NCBI RefSeq assembly: GCF_021021435.1
Contig: NZ_JAINWI010000016.1
Coordinates: 121,948 to 185,947 of the forward strand
Direction: 5' to 3'
DNA: 64,000 nt
DNA from: Seohaeicola saemankumensis
Lineage (GTDB): Bacteria; Pseudomonadota; Alphaproteobacteria; Rhodobacterales; Rhodobacteraceae
Of the stretch, positions 24,756 through 33,468 are shown in pieces. The position numbers and the translations under genes are program-made. A model generated the notes under the pieces. The model was not told the origin of the DNA, searched no databases, and saw nothing but the letters and a program-made list of their open reading frames with translations. Every line of letters begins with the position of its first letter. The stretch's first letter is position 1.

Positions 24756-26315
24756 ATGATGACACGAGTCGATACACGTCTTGCAGACGAAGCCGCCCGC
24801 GCGCTTGCGCCACATGCCGTTGTAATCGGTGCCGGTCTGGGCGGTCTTGCCTCGGCCATGCGATTGGGGGCGCGCGGTTACCGCGTGACCGTGATCGACA
24901 GGTTGGACATGCCCGGCGGGCGTGGGTCATCCATCACGCAAGGGGGGCACAGGTTCGATCTGGGGCCGACCATCGTGACGGTGCCGCAAATCCTGAAAGA
25001 GCTGTGGGCGATCTGCGGGCGCGATTTCAAGGCCGAGGTCGATTTGCGCCCGATGGACCCTTTCTATGAAATCCGCTGGCCCGACGGGTCCAGCTTTACC
25101 GCCCGTCAGGATACCAATGCGATGCGCGCCGAGGTTGCGCGCCTGTCGCCGGGTGACTTGCCGGGCTACGAGAAGTTTCTGAAAGACAGCGAGGCGCGTT
25201 ACTGGTTCGGGTTCGAGGATCTGGGCCGCCGGTCGATGCACAAATTCGCCGATCTGCTAAAAGTGCTGCCGAGTTTCGTGAAAATGCGCGCCGACCGTTC
25301 AGTCTATGCCCATGCTGCCAAGCGGTTCAAGGACGAGCGGTTACGCATGGCGTTTTCCTTCCATCCGCTGTTCATCGGTGGCGATCCGTTCAACGTGACT
25401 TCGATGTATATTCTTGTGAGCCATCTGGAGAAGGAATTCGGCGTCCATTATGCGATGGGTGGCGTGGTCGCGATTGCACAGGCGATGGCGCATGTGATCG
25501 AGGAACAGAACGGCCTGCTGCGGCTGAAAACCGATGTGGATGAGATCGTGGTCGAGAACGGGCGCGCCGTGGGTGTCAGGCTTGCGGGCGGCGAGAGGAT
25601 TGATGCCGATATCGTGGTGTCCAATGCCGATGCGGGGCATACGCATACGCGGCTTTTGCGGAACCATGCGGTGAAACGCTGGACCGACAAGAAGCTGAAA
25701 AAATCGCGTTGGTCGATGGGGCTTTATGTCTGGTATTTCGGCACCAAGGGCACGCGCGGCAAATGGGCCGATGCGGGCCATCACACGATCCTGAATGCGC
25801 CGCGCTACAAGGGTCTGGTGAACGACATCTTCATCAAGGGCAAGCTGGCCGACGATATGAGCCTTTATGTCCACAGGCCCAGTGTCACCGATCCGTCGGT
25901 GGCACCTGAAGGGGACGATACATTCTATGTCCTCAGCCCCGTGCCGCATCTGGGGCATGACAATCCTGTTGATTGGAAGGCGGAATCGGCGGCCTATCGC
26001 GACAAGATGATCAAGGTGCTGGAAGAGCAGTTGCTGCCCGGCCTGACCGAGCATCTGACCGAGGAATTGATCTTCACGCCCGAGGATTTCCGCGACCGTT
26101 ACCTGAGCCCCTACGGGTCCGGTTTCTCGATCGAGCCGCGTATTTTGCAAAGCGCGTGGTTCCGGCCCCATAATGTCAGCGAGACCGTGCCGGGCCTGTT
26201 TCTGGTGGGCGCGGGCACGCATCCCGGTGCAGGCTTGCCCGGTGTGATTTCCTCTGCCGAGGTGCTGGATACACTGGTGCCTGATCCCGAAACGATTGTG
26301 GCGGCACGCAAATGA
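24756..26315 (+). CDS. crtI: phytoene desaturase
   Basis: 519 residues. The N-terminal FAD-binding Rossmann motif VVIGAGLGGLASAMRLGARG (~22-41) and the C-terminal FLVGAGTHPGAGLPGVISSA segment, the bacterial-type desaturase signature, are intact. CrtI desaturates phytoene to neurosporene (three steps) or lycopene; in spheroidene producers the product is mainly neurosporene. ATG 24756 is followed by another ATG at 24759. It overlaps crtB by four bases (ATGA) and is divergent from crtA, sharing its PpsR-type control region. Confidence 0.96.
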   Translation: MMTRVDTRLADEAARALAPHAVVIGAGLGGLASAMRLGARGYRVTVIDRLDMPGGRGSSITQGGHRFDLGPTIVTVPQILKELWAICGRDFKAEVDLRPMDPFYEIRWPDGSSFTARQDTNAMRAEVARLSPGDLPGYEKFLKDSEARYWFGFEDLGRRSMHKFADLLKVLPSFVKMRADRSVYAHAAKRFKDERLRMAFSFHPLFIGGDPFNVTSMYILVSHLEKEFGVHYAMGGVVAIAQAMAHVIEEQNGLLRLKTDVDEIVVENGRAVGVRLAGGERIDADIVVSNADAGHTHTRLLRNHAVKRWTDKKLKKSRWSMGLYVWYFGTKGTRGKWADAGHHTILNAPRYKGLVNDIFIKGKLADDMSLYVHRPSVTDPSVAPEGDDTFYVLSPVPHLGHDNPVDWKAESAAYRDKMIKVLEEQLLPGLTEHLTEELIFTPEDFRDRYLSPYGSGFSIEPRILQSAWFRPHNVSETVPGLFLVGAGTHPGAGLPGVISSAEVLDTLVPDPETIVAARK

Positions 26316-27352
26316 TCGACCCCCGCGACATGGCCCATTGCGAAGAGGCGATCCGCCACGGATCCCTTTCTTTCCATGCGGCGTCACGCTTGTTGCCTGC
26401 CAAGGTGCGTGATCCGGCGCTGGCGCTTTATGCGTTCTGTCGTCTGGCCGATGATGCGGTGGATTTGCAGCCCGAAAAGGCGCGGGCTGTGCTGTCCTTG
26501 CGCGACCGTCTGGATCTGGCCTATCAGGGGCGTCCGTTGGATGCGCCTGCGGATCGGGCCTTTGCCGCGATGGTAGAAGATTTCGACATGCCGCGCGCCT
26601 TGCCGGAAGCCCTGCTTGAGGGGCTGGCCTGGGATGCGATGGGTCGGCGCTATGCCACGGAATCAGAGCTTTACGACTATTGCGCGCGGGTGGCTGCGGC
26701 TGTCGGCGCGATGATGTGCGTGCTGATGCGGGTGCGCTGCCCTGATGCCCTGGCGCGGGCCTGCGATCTGGGCGTTGCGATGCAACTGACCAATATCGCC
26801 CGCGATGTGGGCGAGGATGCGATGGAAGGGCGGCTTTACCTGCCGACCGACTGGTTGGCCGAGGCCGGTCTGACGCCCGAGCAGTTTCTGGACAATCCGC
26901 GCCCCACCAAGGCGGTGCGGCAGATGGTGCGGCGTCTGCTGGTGCAGGCGAACCGGCTTTATGCGCGTTCGGAAGCGGGAGTTGCAGGCCTGCCGCGCGG
27001 CGCGCGTCCCGGTATTTTCGCGGCGCGATTTATCTATGCCGGGATCGGCGCGCAGGTGCAGAAGGCGGGATACGATTCCTTCACCACGCGGGCGCATACA
27101 TCCAAGCCGCAGAAGATTGGCTGGCTGGGCCTGTCGGTGCTGCGGGCAGGTGCGACAATGGTGATGCCGAAGTCGGCGCTGCTTTTTGCCGAGCCTCTGG
27201 ACGAGGTGCGGTTTCTGGTCGATGCCGCAGCGCGCCGCCCGATGCAGGAAAGCAGCCGTTCGGACGCGTTCATCGGTGCTTTGGCGCAATTGGAGTATCA
27301 CAGCCGCAGACAACGGGCGGCCTTGATAACGGGGGCAGAAAGGGCTAGCTGA
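26312..27352 (+). CDS. crtB: phytoene synthase
   Basis: 346 residues. Both prenyl-diphosphate-binding Asp motifs are present: LYAFCRLADDAVDLQPEKA (DDAVD, ~residue 47) and QLTNIARDVGEDAMEGRLYL (DVGED, ~residue 168). CrtB joins two geranylgeranyl diphosphates to phytoene, the first dedicated carotenoid step. Translationally coupled to crtI upstream; tspO starts six bases after its stop. Confidence 0.96.
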   Translation: MIDPRDMAHCEEAIRHGSLSFHAASRLLPAKVRDPALALYAFCRLADDAVDLQPEKARAVLSLRDRLDLAYQGRPLDAPADRAFAAMVEDFDMPRALPEALLEGLAWDAMGRRYATESELYDYCARVAAAVGAMMCVLMRVRCPDALARACDLGVAMQLTNIARDVGEDAMEGRLYLPTDWLAEAGLTPEQFLDNPRPTKAVRQMVRRLLVQANRLYARSEAGVAGLPRGARPGIFAARFIYAGIGAQVQKAGYDSFTTRAHTSKPQKIGWLGLSVLRAGATMVMPKSALLFAEPLDEVRFLVDAAARRPMQESSRSDAFIGALAQLEYHSRRQRAALITGAERAS

Positions 27353-27357
27353 TTTTT

Positions 27358-27825
27358 ATGGATTGGCTGCTTTTTCTTGTATTTTTCGGGGCCTGCCTTG
27401 GGGCGGGCCTGACGGGTGGGTTGTTCCAACCCGGCGAATGGTATCGAAACCTGAGAAAACCGTCATGGACGCCACCTGATTGGGTGTTTCCTGTTACGTG
27501 GTTCGTACTTTACGGCTGCATGGCAGCGGCAGGCGCGCGGGCGGCGGTTCTGCCCGGTAGCCAGTATGCGATGGCCTTCTGGGCGTTACAAATTGCGCTG
27601 AACGGGCTGTGGACGCCGGTTTTCTTCGGTTTGAAGCGCATTCGGTTGGGATTTGTTGTCGTATCCTGCCTGTGGCTGGCGGTTTTTGGCGCGATGGTCG
27701 CGCTGTGGCAGGTTGACTGGATCGCGGGTGCGCTGTTTGCGCCCTATCTGCTCTGGGTCACGATTGCCGCATCGTTGAACGCGGCGGTCTGGCGGCTGAA
27801 CCCGGCTGTAGCGCGGGGCGCCTGA
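27358..27825 (+). CDS. tspO: TspO/MBR family tryptophan-rich sensory protein
   Basis: 155 residues with five hydrophobic helices and the family's Trp/Pro-rich motifs: GLFQPGEWYRNLRKPSWTPP ('W...l.kP.w.PP', ~22-42), FPVTWFVLYGCMAAAGARA and FWALQIALNGLWTPVFFGLK ('q...N..W...fF'). TspO binds tetrapyrroles in the outer membrane and dampens photopigment gene expression under oxygen in Rhodobacter sphaeroides. It sits in its usual place between crtB and the convergent crtC, whose stop begins at the very next base. Confidence 0.94.
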   Translation: MDWLLFLVFFGACLGAGLTGGLFQPGEWYRNLRKPSWTPPDWVFPVTWFVLYGCMAAAGARAAVLPGSQYAMAFWALQIALNGLWTPVFFGLKRIRLGFVVVSCLWLAVFGAMVALWQVDWIAGALFAPYLLWVTIAASLNAAVWRLNPAVARGA

Positions 27826-28800
27826 TCAGTCGGTAAAGGTCCAGTTTGCGCGGCGCGGCACACGGCAGGCCAACATCGGTTTCAGAAGCGGGCTGCGATA
27901 GCGCACCAGATCCAGCGCCTCGTGCACACCCACGGTTTCCACGCCGTCCAGCTGCGTTCTGACGGCGGAACGGCTGTAGAATGGCGCGTCCAGCATGTTC
28001 TTGACCTGTCGCGGCTGATAGCCCGCATCGGCCCGCGTCTCGCGTGCCACAGCCCAGAGGCTGCGCTTCATCCGCGCTTTGGGGGGCAGGGGGATCGCCT
28101 GCGCCTGCCCTGCCGCGTCGAAACGGATTCCGGCGGCCAGTTCGCTGCCATCCAGCCGTGTGGCATCATAAAAGCAGGTGCTGCCTTCCGTGGTGGGATA
28201 GCGGCCCCATGTCCAATAGGTGAAATCATCCTCCAAGGCGCGGGTGCCGAAATTAGCGTCGAAATAGCCGTGGCCCTGCCATTGCCAGCCGGGGCTGTTC
28301 AACTCGACGCTGATCGTCGAGGTGGGCGCGAAGGGTCGCCAGATATGCGCGCCATCGGGGGTGAGGGGTAGTTCCACGCCGGTGATGGCCGAGGGGGTGA
28401 CGCGGATTTGTCCGCGCACGCGGCTGATCACGGGGGGGGCTGAAATCTCGTCGATGTCGATGATCAGTGCGTCCCCGTCCCACCGCATCATCGAGGGGCC
28501 GACTTCGAGCCGCGATGCGGTCTGGCGCAGGGCTTTGCTGCCCCTGTCTGTCATTGTGAAGCGCCCGCCGAGTCCATAGGTAGCCACGTTGATGCAGCAA
28601 TGGTTGGCCGGATCGCGCCGCCCCGACCAGCGATACCACGGCGAGAAGACCGAGCCGATAAAGCCGATCACCGAAACGGCGCGGCTGCCGTCATCGCTTA
28701 TTCCGTCGATATACCACCATGCATAGCCATTGGGCGGGATGTCGAGGTTGAAGAAAGGTCGTTCAAGATCGCCGCGACCGCGTGCTGTGCGGAGATTGTC
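27826..28800 (-). CDS. crtC: hydroxyneurosporene/acyclic carotenoid 1,2-hydratase, start codon unclear
   Basis: CrtC homology begins around 28770 with FFNLDIPPNGYAWWYIDGIS and continues through SVIGFIGSVFSPWYRWSGRR and PANHCCINVATYGLGGRFTM to the C-terminal NWTFTD, a full-length protein of ~310-315 residues. CrtC adds water to the 1,2 double bond of neurosporene and related carotenoids. The odd point: between the homology start and ATG 29046 there is no in-frame ATG, GTG or TTG, and 29046 lies ~350 bases inside crtD. The end given here (28800) is therefore a homology limit, not a proven start. It overlaps the crtD 3' end and is probably translated with it. Confidence 0.85.
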   Translation of the reverse strand, partial: DNLRTARGRGDLERPFFNLDIPPNGYAWWYIDGISDDGSRAVSVIGFIGSVFSPWYRWSGRRDPANHCCINVATYGLGGRFTMTDRGSKALRQTASRLEVGPSMMRWDGDALIIDIDEISAPPVISRVRGQIRVTPSAITGVELPLTPDGAHIWRPFAPTSTISVELNSPGWQWQGHGYFDANFGTRALEDDFTYWTWGRYPTTEGSTCFYDATRLDGSELAAGIRFDAAGQAQAIPLPPKARMKRSLWAVARETRADAGYQPRQVKNMLDAPFYSRSAVRTQLDGVETVGVHEALDLVRYRSPLLKPMLACRVPRRANWTFTD

Positions 28801-30278
28801 GCCATCGGCACGCCCGCCCCCGGATGGGTGCCGCCCCCCGCCAGATAGAGGCCGCTGATCTGCGTGCGCGCTGTCGGACGCTGGAAGGCCGCCATCATGC
28901 CGTGCGGGCTCTGCCCGTAGAGGGAGCCGGTCGAGGCGGGAAAAAGCCGGGCGAACCCCTGCGGTGTGGTCAGCGCCTCCGGTCCCGGAAGCCTGTCGAA
29001 GCTCAGGCCGAAACGGGCGAGAGACTGGAAGGTCTGCGTCTGACATGCGGTGAAATCCTCAGGGGTCGAATTGGGGGACGATGTAGGTGTCGTGACGGGC
29101 GGGGCGTTCGCGATGATCTCGAACCGCTCAAGCGCAGGCACCGCGCTGTTCTGGCCGCGATCTTCGGCGCAGATGTAAAGCGTGGGGTCTTGCGGGGCCT
29201 TTCCCTTTTCCAGCGCTGCGAATTCGGCGCGCGGGTCGGCGCAAAAAAAGACGTTGTGATGGACAAGATCGGGGCCTGATGGCGTGGCGGTAAAGCTCCA
29301 GACGCGCGCGGACAGGCTGCGGGCGGTGCTGCGGGAGGCGGGGGCGACGGTTGCCATGTCGGGGCCAAGCGCGCCTGTGGACAGGGCGCGCGGATCGCCG
29401 TTGAAGAGCACGGTTTCGGCGGCAATCACCTGACCATCCGCCAGATGGACCGCGCGGACGCGGCCTTGGGCCGCCTCGATCCGCTCGACATGGGCACCGT
29501 AGTGGAATTGCACGCCGCGCGCTGCCGCAAGATCGGCGATGGCCTTGGCCAGTTGGTGCATGCCGCCCTTGACGCACCAGACGCCAGCGGCCTCGGCCTG
29601 CCAGATCAGCGCAAGGATCGCGGGCGAACGGTAAGGCGAGCCGCCTACATAAGTGGCATAGCGCCCGAATAGCTGCGCCAGACGCGGATCGCTGAACTGG
29701 CGCGCCAGCATATCGGCCAATGTGGATTGCGGCGCCATCGCGGGGATCAGCGTGGGGTTCCGCATCACATAGGCGCTAAGCGATGACAGGCTGGGTTCGG
29801 CGGCCTGCATCATCGGGGCGTCGAACGCCTTGAAGAGTTGCGCCGCGCGCTTGCTGAAGGCGCGGAATTCGCGTTCGGCCTTGGGGCCTGCAAAGGCGCG
29901 GATTGCGGCGGCGCTGGCATCGGGATTGGCGTGCAGATCAAGGTGGCTACCATCGGGCCACCAGTGGCGGGCCAGAATATCCTGTGGAATCAAGGTCACA
30001 TGATCTTCGAGCCGCGCGCCCGCATCGGCAAAAAGCGCGTCAAAGACGGGGCGCATGGTCAGGACGGTCGGGCCTGCATCGACGGGGCCAGCATCCGAAG
30101 GCAGGGTGCGCATCTTGCCACCGGGGGCGGCTTGGCGTTCCAGAACCAGCACCTCGCGGCCGGTATCGCGCGCGACAGCGGACAGCCGAAGGGCTGCGGC
30201 GAGGCCCGCAATGCCCGCGCCGACAATGACGATTCTGCTGGATGATCCGGACTGATCCGTCGGAATTTTCGGGGGCAT
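28698..30278 (-). CDS. crtD: methoxyneurosporene (hydroxyneurosporene) 3,4-desaturase
   Basis: 526 residues. N-terminal FAD-binding motif RIVIVGAGIAGLAAALRLSA at ~15-34 and the carotenoid-desaturase C-terminal motif LYLAGGGTHPGAGVPMATIS near residue 490 are intact. CrtD adds the C-3,4 double bond in the spheroidene branch. It is transcribed with crtC and is divergent from crtE over 108 bases holding two PpsR-type sites. The last ~25 codons run over the start region of crtC, leaving the crtC initiation unclear. Confidence 0.94.
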   Translation of the reverse strand: MPPKIPTDQSGSSSRIVIVGAGIAGLAAALRLSAVARDTGREVLVLERQAAPGGKMRTLPSDAGPVDAGPTVLTMRPVFDALFADAGARLEDHVTLIPQDILARHWWPDGSHLDLHANPDASAAAIRAFAGPKAEREFRAFSKRAAQLFKAFDAPMMQAAEPSLSSLSAYVMRNPTLIPAMAPQSTLADMLARQFSDPRLAQLFGRYATYVGGSPYRSPAILALIWQAEAAGVWCVKGGMHQLAKAIADLAAARGVQFHYGAHVERIEAAQGRVRAVHLADGQVIAAETVLFNGDPRALSTGALGPDMATVAPASRSTARSLSARVWSFTATPSGPDLVHHNVFFCADPRAEFAALEKGKAPQDPTLYICAEDRGQNSAVPALERFEIIANAPPVTTPTSSPNSTPEDFTACQTQTFQSLARFGLSFDRLPGPEALTTPQGFARLFPASTGSLYGQSPHGMMAAFQRPTARTQISGLYLAGGGTHPGAGVPMATISAQHAVAAILNDLSSTSTSRPMAMHGGISTE

Positions 30279-30301
30279 TTTCGCAAACCTCTTGTCTGGA
30301 T

Positions 30302-30314
30302 TGTTGACTCAACA
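30302..30314. promoter_or_regulatory. 13-bp palindrome upstream of crtD
   Basis: TGTTGACTCAACA is a perfect palindrome around a central C, 23 bases before the crtD start and next to the PpsR-type pair. It could be part of the crtD promoter (it contains TTGACT) or a site for another regulator. Only the symmetry is seen. Confidence 0.3.
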
Positions 30315-30322
30315 GCCCAAAC

Positions 30323-30340
30323 TGTCCAGTATGATTTACA
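30323..30340. promoter_or_regulatory. PpsR/CrtJ-type operator (crtD/crtE, first)
   Basis: Perfect TGT-N12-ACA (TGTCCAGTATGATTTACA) in the crtD/crtE divergent promoter region. Confidence 0.72.
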
Positions 30341-30346
30341 CATTGG

Positions 30347-30364
30347 TGTCGGATTTACCTGACA
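30347..30364. promoter_or_regulatory. PpsR/CrtJ-type operator (crtD/crtE, second)
   Basis: Perfect TGT-N12-ACA (TGTCGGATTTACCTGACA) whose start is 24 bp from that of the neighbouring site, 23 bases before crtE. The tight pair could repress both divergent transcripts. Confidence 0.75.
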
Positions 30365-30386
30365 TCTGGGCGAGAGGGCCGATGAA

Positions 30387-31256
30387 ATGGGTTTGCAAAC
30401 GCGTATCGACGCCGCTGTTTCACGGGCCATAGCGACAGGACGGGGCGGTGTGGCGCCGTCGAAGCTGTCAGCGGCGCTGGAATATTCAACATCCCCGGGT
30501 GGTGCGCGGATCAGGCCGACGATCCTGATGTCGGTCGCGATGGCCTGCGGGGATGACAAGCCCGCGCTGTCCGATGCGGCGGCGGCGGCGCTGGAACTGA
30601 TCCATTGCGCCAGTCTTGTGCATGACGATCTGCCCTGTTTCGATGATGCCGACACGCGGCGCGGCAAGCCGTCGGTGCATCGCGCCTTTTCCGAGCCTTT
30701 GGCGGTGCTTGCGGGTGACAGCCTGATTGTGCTGGCCTTCGAAGTGCTGGCGCGCGAGGCCAGGCATGATCCGATGCGTTGTGCCGAACTGGTGCTGACG
30801 CTGGCACGGCAGACGGGCATGCCCAACGGGATTTGCGCAGGCCAAGGATGGGAAAGCGAGGCGCAGATTGATCTGTCGGCCTATCACCGGTCCAAAACCG
30901 GCGCTTTGTTCATTGCCGCGACCCAGATGGGTGCGGTTGCGGCGGGGCAGGAGGCCGAGCCGTGGTTCGAACTGGGCGCACGGATTGGCGAGGCGTTTCA
31001 GGTCGCGGATGATCTGCGCGATACGCTTTATGACGCGGAAACGCTGGGCAAGCCAGTAGGTCAGGATGATCTGCACGGGCGTCCCAATGCGGTGGCCGCT
31101 TTGGGTGTGGATGGGGCGATAAGGCGGCTCAAGGATATTCTGGGCGGGGCGATCGCCTCGATCCCGGCCTGCCCCGGCGAGGCGCAACTGGCTGAAATGG
31201 TGCGTAAACAGGCCGAGCGTCTGACGCCCGTCGCCCCGGCCCGCAGCACAAGGTAA
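30387..31256 (+). CDS. crtE: geranylgeranyl diphosphate synthase
   Basis: 289 residues. First Asp-rich motif HDDLPCFDDADTRRGKPSVH at ~75-95 and second motif GEAFQVADDLRDTLYD at ~200 are intact, as in short-chain trans-prenyltransferases. It extends farnesyl to geranylgeranyl diphosphate, supplying both phytoene synthesis and the bacteriochlorophyll tail. ATG 30387 chosen; the ATG five bases earlier is out of frame. First gene of the long plus-strand run; crtF starts four bases past its stop. Confidence 0.95.
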   Translation: MGLQTRIDAAVSRAIATGRGGVAPSKLSAALEYSTSPGGARIRPTILMSVAMACGDDKPALSDAAAAALELIHCASLVHDDLPCFDDADTRRGKPSVHRAFSEPLAVLAGDSLIVLAFEVLAREARHDPMRCAELVLTLARQTGMPNGICAGQGWESEAQIDLSAYHRSKTGALFIAATQMGAVAAGQEAEPWFELGARIGEAFQVADDLRDTLYDAETLGKPVGQDDLHGRPNAVAALGVDGAIRRLKDILGGAIASIPACPGEAQLAEMVRKQAERLTPVAPARSTR

Positions 31257-31260
31257 TATC

Positions 31261-32403
31261 ATGAGCGATGCGGCCACAGGCCAAGATATGGCGCGTCCCA
31301 AGGGACTGCGTCTGACGGGCTGGTTCCATCGCCTGATTGCCAAACCGTCTTTTCAGACTTGGGCCAGCCGGTTCCCCCTGACGCGTGGCGTCGCGCGGCG
31401 GGAAGGGGCGCAACTGTTTGATCTGGTGTCAGGATTTGTCCAGTCGCAGGTGTTGATGGCCGTGGTCGAATTGCGGCTGCTGCACCGACTGATGGACGGC
31501 CCGCGTGCTGCTGCCGGTCTGGCGCATGAGGCGGGGATGACCTCCGAGCGCATGGAGATATTGTTGCAGGCCGCGACAGCACTTGGCCTGATCCGGCGGC
31601 GGCGTGACGGGCGTTTTGCCATTGCGCGCAAGGGGGCCGCGATGCTGGGCGTGCCGGGGCTTGAGGCGATGATCCTGCATCACCGTGCCTTCTACCGTGA
31701 TCTGGAAGATCCCGTGGCGCTGCTGCGCGGCGAGGTGGACACCGAACTGGCCAATTTCTGGCCCTATGTCTTTGGTGCGCGCGGCGCGGTCGATCCGGCG
31801 GTGACGCAGACCTATTCCGATCTGATGGCCGACAGTCAGGGGCTTGTCGCGCAGGATACGTTGCGGATGGTCGAACTGTCGGGCGTGTCGCGCCTGTTGG
31901 ATGTGGGGGGCGGATCGGGGGCGTTCCTGCTGGCCGTGGCGCAGGCCTATCCCAAGCTGGGGCTGATGTTGTTCGATCTGCCCGATGTTGTGCCGACCGC
32001 CCGCAGCCGTTTCGAGGCCGCGGGGCAGGGCGGACGGCTGGCAATCCACGGCGGGTCGTTTCGTAGCGATTCGTTGCCGGATGGTGCTGATGCAATTTCA
32101 CTCATTCGCGTGCTTTATGATCATTCGGATGACACGGTGCGCGGCTTGCTGTCCAAAATATATGACACATTACCGGCTGGCGGGCGGCTGATTGTCTCGG
32201 AGCCGATGTCCGGCGGCAAGGTGCCGGAGCCTGCGGGCGATGTCTATTTTGCCTTCTACACCATGGCGATGCGGACCGGAAAAGCCCGTTCTGCTGAAGA
32301 AATAGGCCGCTTGTGCAGGGATTCCGGCTTTGTCGGGATCAAGGCCCCTACAGCACATCGCCCCTATGTCACCTCGGTTGTCACCTGTGTGAAGCCCTCC
32401 TGA
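31261..32403 (+). CDS. crtF: hydroxyneurosporene O-methyltransferase
   Basis: 380 residues, normal for CrtF. An N-terminal dimerisation/winged-helix part (LPHRLMDG-like; VVELRLLHRLMDGPRAAAGL at ~60-80) precedes a class I SAM fold with motif I SRLLDVGGGSGAFLLAVAQA at ~212-232 and AISLIRVLYDHSDDTVRGLL with the catalytic-His-type region at ~280. CrtF methylates the C-1 hydroxyl made by CrtC, giving the methoxy group of spheroidene. Cotranscribed with crtE; bchC follows after a separate control region. Confidence 0.94.
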   Translation: MSDAATGQDMARPKGLRLTGWFHRLIAKPSFQTWASRFPLTRGVARREGAQLFDLVSGFVQSQVLMAVVELRLLHRLMDGPRAAAGLAHEAGMTSERMEILLQAATALGLIRRRRDGRFAIARKGAAMLGVPGLEAMILHHRAFYRDLEDPVALLRGEVDTELANFWPYVFGARGAVDPAVTQTYSDLMADSQGLVAQDTLRMVELSGVSRLLDVGGGSGAFLLAVAQAYPKLGLMLFDLPDVVPTARSRFEAAGQGGRLAIHGGSFRSDSLPDGADAISLIRVLYDHSDDTVRGLLSKIYDTLPAGGRLIVSEPMSGGKVPEPAGDVYFAFYTMAMRTGKARSAEEIGRLCRDSGFVGIKAPTAHRPYVTSVVTCVKPS

Positions 32404-32420
32404 CAAGCTGCGCTGTAAAC

Positions 32421-32438
32421 TGTCAATTTTTGTTGACA
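32421..32438. promoter_or_regulatory. PpsR/CrtJ-type operator overlapping the bchC -35 region
   Basis: Perfect TGT-N12-ACA (TGTCAATTTTTGTTGACA). Its right end supplies TTGACA (32433-32438), a consensus -35; TAAACT at 32455-32460 is a fair -10 at 16-bp spacing. Confidence 0.78.
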
Positions 32439-32446
32439 GTCCAGCC

Positions 32447-32464
32447 TGTAACATTAAACTGACA
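32447..32464. promoter_or_regulatory. PpsR/CrtJ-type operator overlapping the bchC -10 region
   Basis: Perfect TGT-N12-ACA (TGTAACATTAAACTGACA) covering the proposed -10. With the first site it would block RNA polymerase at both promoter elements, as known for bchC in Rhodobacter. Confidence 0.78.
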
Positions 32465-32526
32465 GGTAACGAAGCCGAGCAATCCGAGTCTTTCCCGCGC
32501 GGATTTTGCAGCCACAGGAGGGAGCC

Positions 32527-33468
32527 ATGCAGACACACGCAGTCCTTCTGAACGGTCCCCGCGACCTGTCTGTGGAGATGCTGGACCTAACCGACCCGTC
32601 CGCGGGTGATCTGGTTGTCGAGATCGCGCATTCGGGTATTTCCACCGGCACCGAAAAGCTGTTCTGGTCCGGCCAGATGCCGCCATTTCCCGGCATGGGC
32701 TATCCGCTGGTGCCCGGTTACGAGGCGGCTGGCGAGGTTGTCGAGGCGGGTGCCGATACCGGCTACAAGGTCGGCGATCATGTCTTTGTGCCCGGTGCAA
32801 GTTGCTACCGCGATGCGTTCGGTCTGTTCGGCGGGGCAGCGCGCCGTCTTGTGACGGCAGCGGACCGTGTCACGCGAATCGATGCGGGCCTCGGGGCCGA
32901 AGGCGCGTTGCTGGCGCTGGCCGCGACCGCGCGCCATGCGATGGCGGGGATGGACAAGACCGTGCCCGACCTGATCATTGGCCATGGTGTTCTGGGCCGC
33001 TTGCTGGCGCGTCTGACGATTGCCGCCGGTGCGCCCGCGCCCACGGTGTGGGAGGTCAATGCAGACCGCCGCAGCGGAGCCGACGGTTATGAGGTGATCG
33101 CCCCCGAGGATGACACCCGCCGCGATTACCGTGCGATCTACGACGCATCGGGCAACGGAGCGCTGCTGAACGAGTTGGTCACGCGCATCCGCAAGGGTGG
33201 CGAGATCGTTCTGGCGGGCTTTTACACCGACCCACTGAGTTTTGCCTTTCCGCCCGCTTTCATGAAGGAAGCGCGGTTTCGCATTGCGGCGGAATGGGCG
33301 CGTGACGATCTGACAGCGACCCGTGCGCTTGTCGAAAGCGGTGCTTTGTCACTGGCGGGGCTGATCACGCATCAGGCCGCCGCGACAGATGCACCCGCAG
33401 CTTACAGGACGGCCTTCGATGATCCGGCCTGCCTGAAAATGATACTGAACTGGAAGGACGCAGCGTGA
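32527..33468 (+). CDS. bchC: bacteriochlorophyllide a dehydrogenase
   Basis: 313 residues from ATG 32527, which has the strong site AGGAGGG; an ATG at 32506 lacks one. It is a medium-chain dehydrogenase/reductase: [20 protein letters not shown] in the N-terminal domain, then [20 protein letters not shown] and the nucleotide-binding domain ([20 protein letters not shown]). BchC oxidises the 3-hydroxyethyl group to the 3-acetyl group of bacteriochlorophyllide a. First gene of bchCXYZ, preceded by a PpsR-controlled promoter and overlapping bchX as GTGA. Confidence 0.95.
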   Translation: MQTHAVLLNGPRDLSVEMLDLTDPSAGDLVVEIAHSGISTGTEKLFWSGQMPPFPGMGYPLVPGYEAAGEVVEAGADTGYKVGDHVFVPGASCYRDAFGLFGGAARRLVTAADRVTRIDAGLGAEGALLALAATARHAMAGMDKTVPDLIIGHGVLGRLLARLTIAAGAPAPTVWEVNADRRSGADGYEVIAPEDDTRRDYRAIYDASGNGALLNELVTRIRKGGEIVLAGFYTDPLSFAFPPAFMKEARFRIAAEWARDDLTATRALVESGALSLAGLITHQAAATDAPAAYRTAFDDPACLKMILNWKDAA

